A stretch of DNA of 7,565 nt from an uncultured delta proteobacterium (GTDB lineage Bacteria > RBG-13-61-14 > DRUE01). Each line of letters starts with the position of its first letter. Within the stretch, counting starts at the first letter, position 1. This document shows, piece after piece, positions 5,829 through 7,565 of this stretch. Location: positions 1 through 7,565 of the forward strand of contig CAIUDS010000105.1 in assembly GCA_903897985.1 (NCBI GenBank). Direction: 5' to 3'. Made by a program: the position numbers and the translations under genes. Under the pieces are notes generated by a model, which worked only from the letters and a program-made list of their open reading frames with translations, made no database searches and was not told the origin of the DNA.

Positions 5829-6662
5829 CGCGCGATCAAAAAAGCAACCCTGGTCAAGGCCGTGAAAAAGCTCGTGCTCAAGGCGAGCTTTGAACTCGAG
5901 CCCGCGGTCGAGCGGCTGCTGGAAAAAGCGGCCCGGTCGGAAACTTCGGCCGAGGGCCGGATCGCGCTTGCGATCATCCGAGAAAATTTGAAAATCGCGC
6001 GGGCGAAAAAACTTCCGATCTGCCAGGATACCGGCTTGAGCGTTTTTCTGGTCGAGTTGGGGCGGGAGGCGCGGCTGGACTTCGATTTGGAGGACGCGAT
6101 CAATGAGGGCTTGCGCGCGGCCACGGCTGAGGGTTATCTGCGGCGATCGGTGGCGGACCCGCTGAGCCGGAAGAACACGGGGGACAATGCGCCCGCGATC
6201 GTGCATTTGCGACTGGTCAAAGGAAACCGGATCAAGCTACGCCTCCTGCTCAAGGGCGCGGGCTCGGAGAACAAGAGCATGGTCCGGATGCTCACGCCCG
6301 CGGACGGCCGGGAGGGGATCAAAAAATTTGTTCGAGAGGCGGTCACGAAGGCGGGCGGGCAGGCCTGTCCGCCGATTTTTATCGGGCTGGGCATCGGCGG
6401 CGACCTCGAGTTGTGCGCAATTTTAGCCAAGCGGGCTTTGGCGCGGCCAGCCGGATTGCCGAGCAAGGACCGGGAACTGGCGAAGCTGGAGCGGGAAATC
6501 CTGCGCGAAGTTAACCGGCTTGGGATCGGGCCGGCCGGGCTGGGCGGAAAGTTCACCTGCCTGGCGGTGGCCGCGGAAAAAGCTCCGTGCCATATTGCCA
6601 GCCTGCCGGTCGCGGTTAATATCCAATGCTGGGCCCACCGGGGCGGAGCCATCGCGCTATGA
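5823..6662 (+). CDS. fumA: Fumarate hydratase class I, alpha subunit
   Basis: The 279-residue product is the iron-sulfur half of a two-subunit class I fumarase, which reversibly hydrates fumarate to malate using an oxygen-sensitive 4Fe-4S cluster. The three expected cluster cysteines are Cys67 in PICQDTG, Cys182 in ACPP and Cys269 in NIQCWAHR. By comparison with E. coli FumA these match its CQDTG, CPP and C-terminal cysteine sites. Other family blocks are RKNTGDNAPA (116-125), KGAGSEN (144-150) and SLPVAVN (260-266). The glycine block reads GIGGD (190-194), where Thr is usual after GIGG. Tartrate dehydratase alpha subunits (TtdA) are close relatives, but the adjacent mdh favours fumarase. No clear SD precedes the ATG; it starts 4 nt after mdh inside the octamer tract, so translation is probably coupled. 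Confidence 0.92.
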   Translation: MRRAIKKATLVKAVKKLVLKASFELEPAVERLLEKAARSETSAEGRIALAIIRENLKIARAKKLPICQDTGLSVFLVELGREARLDFDLEDAINEGLRAATAEGYLRRSVADPLSRKNTGDNAPAIVHLRLVKGNRIKLRLLLKGAGSENKSMVRMLTPADGREGIKKFVREAVTKAGGQACPPIFIGLGIGGDLELCAILAKRALARPAGLPSKDRELAKLEREILREVNRLGIGPAGLGGKFTCLAVAAEKAPCHIASLPVAVNIQCWAHRGGAIAL

Positions 6663-7246
6663 ACTTCAAAAACGCGAAAAGAATCGAGACGCCTTTGCGG
6701 CGGGAGGTTATCGCTTCGTTACGGGCCGGGGATTGGGTTTTGCTCTCGGGCGTGATTTACACCGCGCGGGATCAGGCGCACCGGCGGATGGTGGAAACCA
6801 TGGTCGCGGGCAAGGCGCTTCCGGTGTCATTGCTCGGACAAGTGATCTATTATTGCGGGCCCACGCCGGCCCGGCCGGGGAGGGTGATCGGGAGCGCCGG
6901 CCCGACCACCAGTTCGCGGATGGACAAATACCTCGAGCCCATCCTGGGGCTGGGCGTGCTGGCAACTATGGGCAAGGGCGAGCGGTCTAAAGAGGCCAAG
7001 GCCTTGTTCCAGCGCTACGACGCGCTGTATCTAGTATCCATCGGCGGGGCGGGCGCGTATTTGTCCGAGCGGATCAAGCGGGCAAAAGTGGCGGCTTGGC
7101 CGGACTTGGGCGCCGAGGCGGTCCACGAGCTTGAGGTGGAAGACTTTCCCGCCCTGGTGGCGTATGATGGCCAGGGCGGGGATTATTTCGAGAAGATTAT
7201 GAAAAGGAACGCGGACAGGAGTGTCCGCGCCACGAAGGAGAGGTAA
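6659..7246 (+). CDS. fumB: Fumarate hydratase class I, beta subunit
   Basis: The 195-residue product is the C-terminal half of the split class I fumarase and supplies most of the substrate-binding residues. IYTARDQAHRRM (33-44) holds Arg37, GPTTSSRMD (81-89) holds Thr83 and Arg87, and MGKGE (104-108) holds Lys106. Their spacing fits the active-site arginines, threonine and lysine of the Leishmania enzyme. The block HELEVEDFPALVAYD (156-170) is also typical. The chosen start overlaps the alpha stop as ATGA, giving the usual N-terminus before the TPLRREVIASLRAGD region. An upstream ATG at 6626 would add 11 residues that overlap the conserved end of alpha and is less likely. The C-terminal RNADRSVRATKER comes from a REP-like hairpin and looks like an added tail. 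The subunits are named by homology and are not the E. coli FumB isozyme. Confidence 0.93.
   Translation: MNFKNAKRIETPLRREVIASLRAGDWVLLSGVIYTARDQAHRRMVETMVAGKALPVSLLGQVIYYCGPTPARPGRVIGSAGPTTSSRMDKYLEPILGLGVLATMGKGERSKEAKALFQRYDALYLVSIGGAGAYLSERIKRAKVAAWPDLGAEAVHELEVEDFPALVAYDGQGGDYFEKIMKRNADRSVRATKER
7210..7229. repeat. REP-like hairpin at the fumarase beta gene end
   Basis: CGCGGACA (7210-7217) and TGTCCGCG (7222-7229) form a perfect 8-bp stem around GGAG. It lies inside the coding frame, 17 nt before the stop, and encodes part of the terminal peptide NADRSVRAT. Read on the minus strand it encodes a GHSCPR peptide. I recall similar tails in spurious ORFs of several uncultivated and PVC-type genomes, which would suggest a dispersed element, but copy number cannot be judged here. 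There is no T run, so it is not an intrinsic terminator. Confidence 0.6.
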
Positions 7247-7250
7247 ATAT

Positions 7251-7565
7251 ATGAAGCGGGCGCTGGTTACCGGGGGCGCGGGTTTTATCGGGTCGCATTT
7301 GTGCGAGCGGCTGATCGCAGAAGGCTATTCCGTGGTCTGTCTGGACAATTTGATCACCGGCGACCTCCATAATCTGGTCGAGTTGAAGAAATCCCCCAAG
7401 TTCGAGTTTATCAAAAGGGACGCGGCCAAGCCGATCAAAATCAAAGGCCGGCTGGATTGGGTTTTCCATTTCGCGTCCCCGGCCAGTCCCATTGATTACC
7501 TCGAACTGCCGATCGAGACCATGAAGGCCGGGTCGTTCGCGGTCTATTACACTTTGGAACTGGCC
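7251..7565 (+). CDS. UDP-glucuronate decarboxylase-like SDR, 5' part only
   Basis: An open frame starts at the ATG and runs off the right edge after 105 codons. It is an extended short-chain dehydrogenase. The NAD-binding motif TGGAGFIGSH is at residues 7-16, and Asp32 ends the second strand. FHFASPASPIDYLELPIET (72-90) closely matches the region typical of UDP-glucuronate decarboxylase (UDP-xylose synthase). That enzyme oxidises and decarboxylates UDP-glucuronate to UDP-xylose for cell-surface glycans. The catalytic YxxxK lies beyond the window, so another sugar-nucleotide epimerase or dehydratase is not excluded. The start is supported by GAAGGAGAGG (7234-7243) before it. The 4-nt gap after fumarase beta suggests co-transcription. 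Confidence 0.88.
   Translation, partial: MKRALVTGGAGFIGSHLCERLIAEGYSVVCLDNLITGDLHNLVELKKSPKFEFIKRDAAKPIKIKGRLDWVFHFASPASPIDYLELPIETMKAGSFAVYYTLELA

Noticed and set aside
6626..6658. An earlier ATG for fumarase beta, adding 11 residues
   Set aside because: The added peptide is a frameshifted reading of the conserved end of the alpha gene. The ATGA overlap at 6659 gives a standard N-terminus and the usual coupling.
1..7565. CRISPR array, tRNA or rRNA gene, insertion sequence, toxin-antitoxin or defence genes
   Set aside because: I looked on both strands and saw no spaced direct repeats, tRNA-like cloverleaf, transposase motifs or small paired ORFs. The short tandem tracts have no spacers and are too short for CRISPR repeats.

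Overview
The window looks like a piece of chromosome from an uncultivated, Gram-negative-type bacterium. It is GC-rich, codes on both strands, carries a lipoprotein with a lipobox, and has E. coli-like sigma-70 promoter elements and Shine-Dalgarno (SD) sites. The two-subunit class I fumarase, the LDH-like malate dehydrogenase and the short repetitive tracts at gene boundaries remind me of candidate-phylum genomes such as Omnitrophota or PVC relatives. That placement is a guess; no rRNA or marker gene is present.

Layout from left to right. Positions 1-79 hold a 7-nt-period tandem tract and a perfect 14-bp terminator hairpin. Positions 80-1861 (minus) encode a long-type acyl-CoA dehydrogenase. 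A divergent promoter region (1862-2113) separates it from a 12-helix MFS transporter at 2114-3436 (plus). The transporter converges on a seven-bladed WD40 lipoprotein gene at 3599-4618 (minus). The roughly 160 bp between them hold two more short-period tracts and only a weak terminator candidate. A second divergent region (4619-4885) carries a promoter on each strand and a strong leader hairpin.

From 4886 a tight plus-strand operon runs to the right edge: malate dehydrogenase, fumarate hydratase alpha (4-nt gap), fumarate hydratase beta (ATGA overlap), and a partial UDP-glucuronate decarboxylase-like gene (4-nt gap). The first three gene products interconvert oxaloacetate, malate and fumarate, so they form a C4-dicarboxylate arm of an oxidative, reductive or branched TCA pathway. 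The sugar-nucleotide enzyme at the end does not fit that pathway and probably begins an envelope-polysaccharide segment.

No new defence, mobile or RNA system is visible. The most unusual content is non-coding: several degenerate 7-8-nt tandem tracts and one REP-like hairpin at gene boundaries. Some of them supply the C-terminal codons, stop codon or start codon of the adjoining genes.
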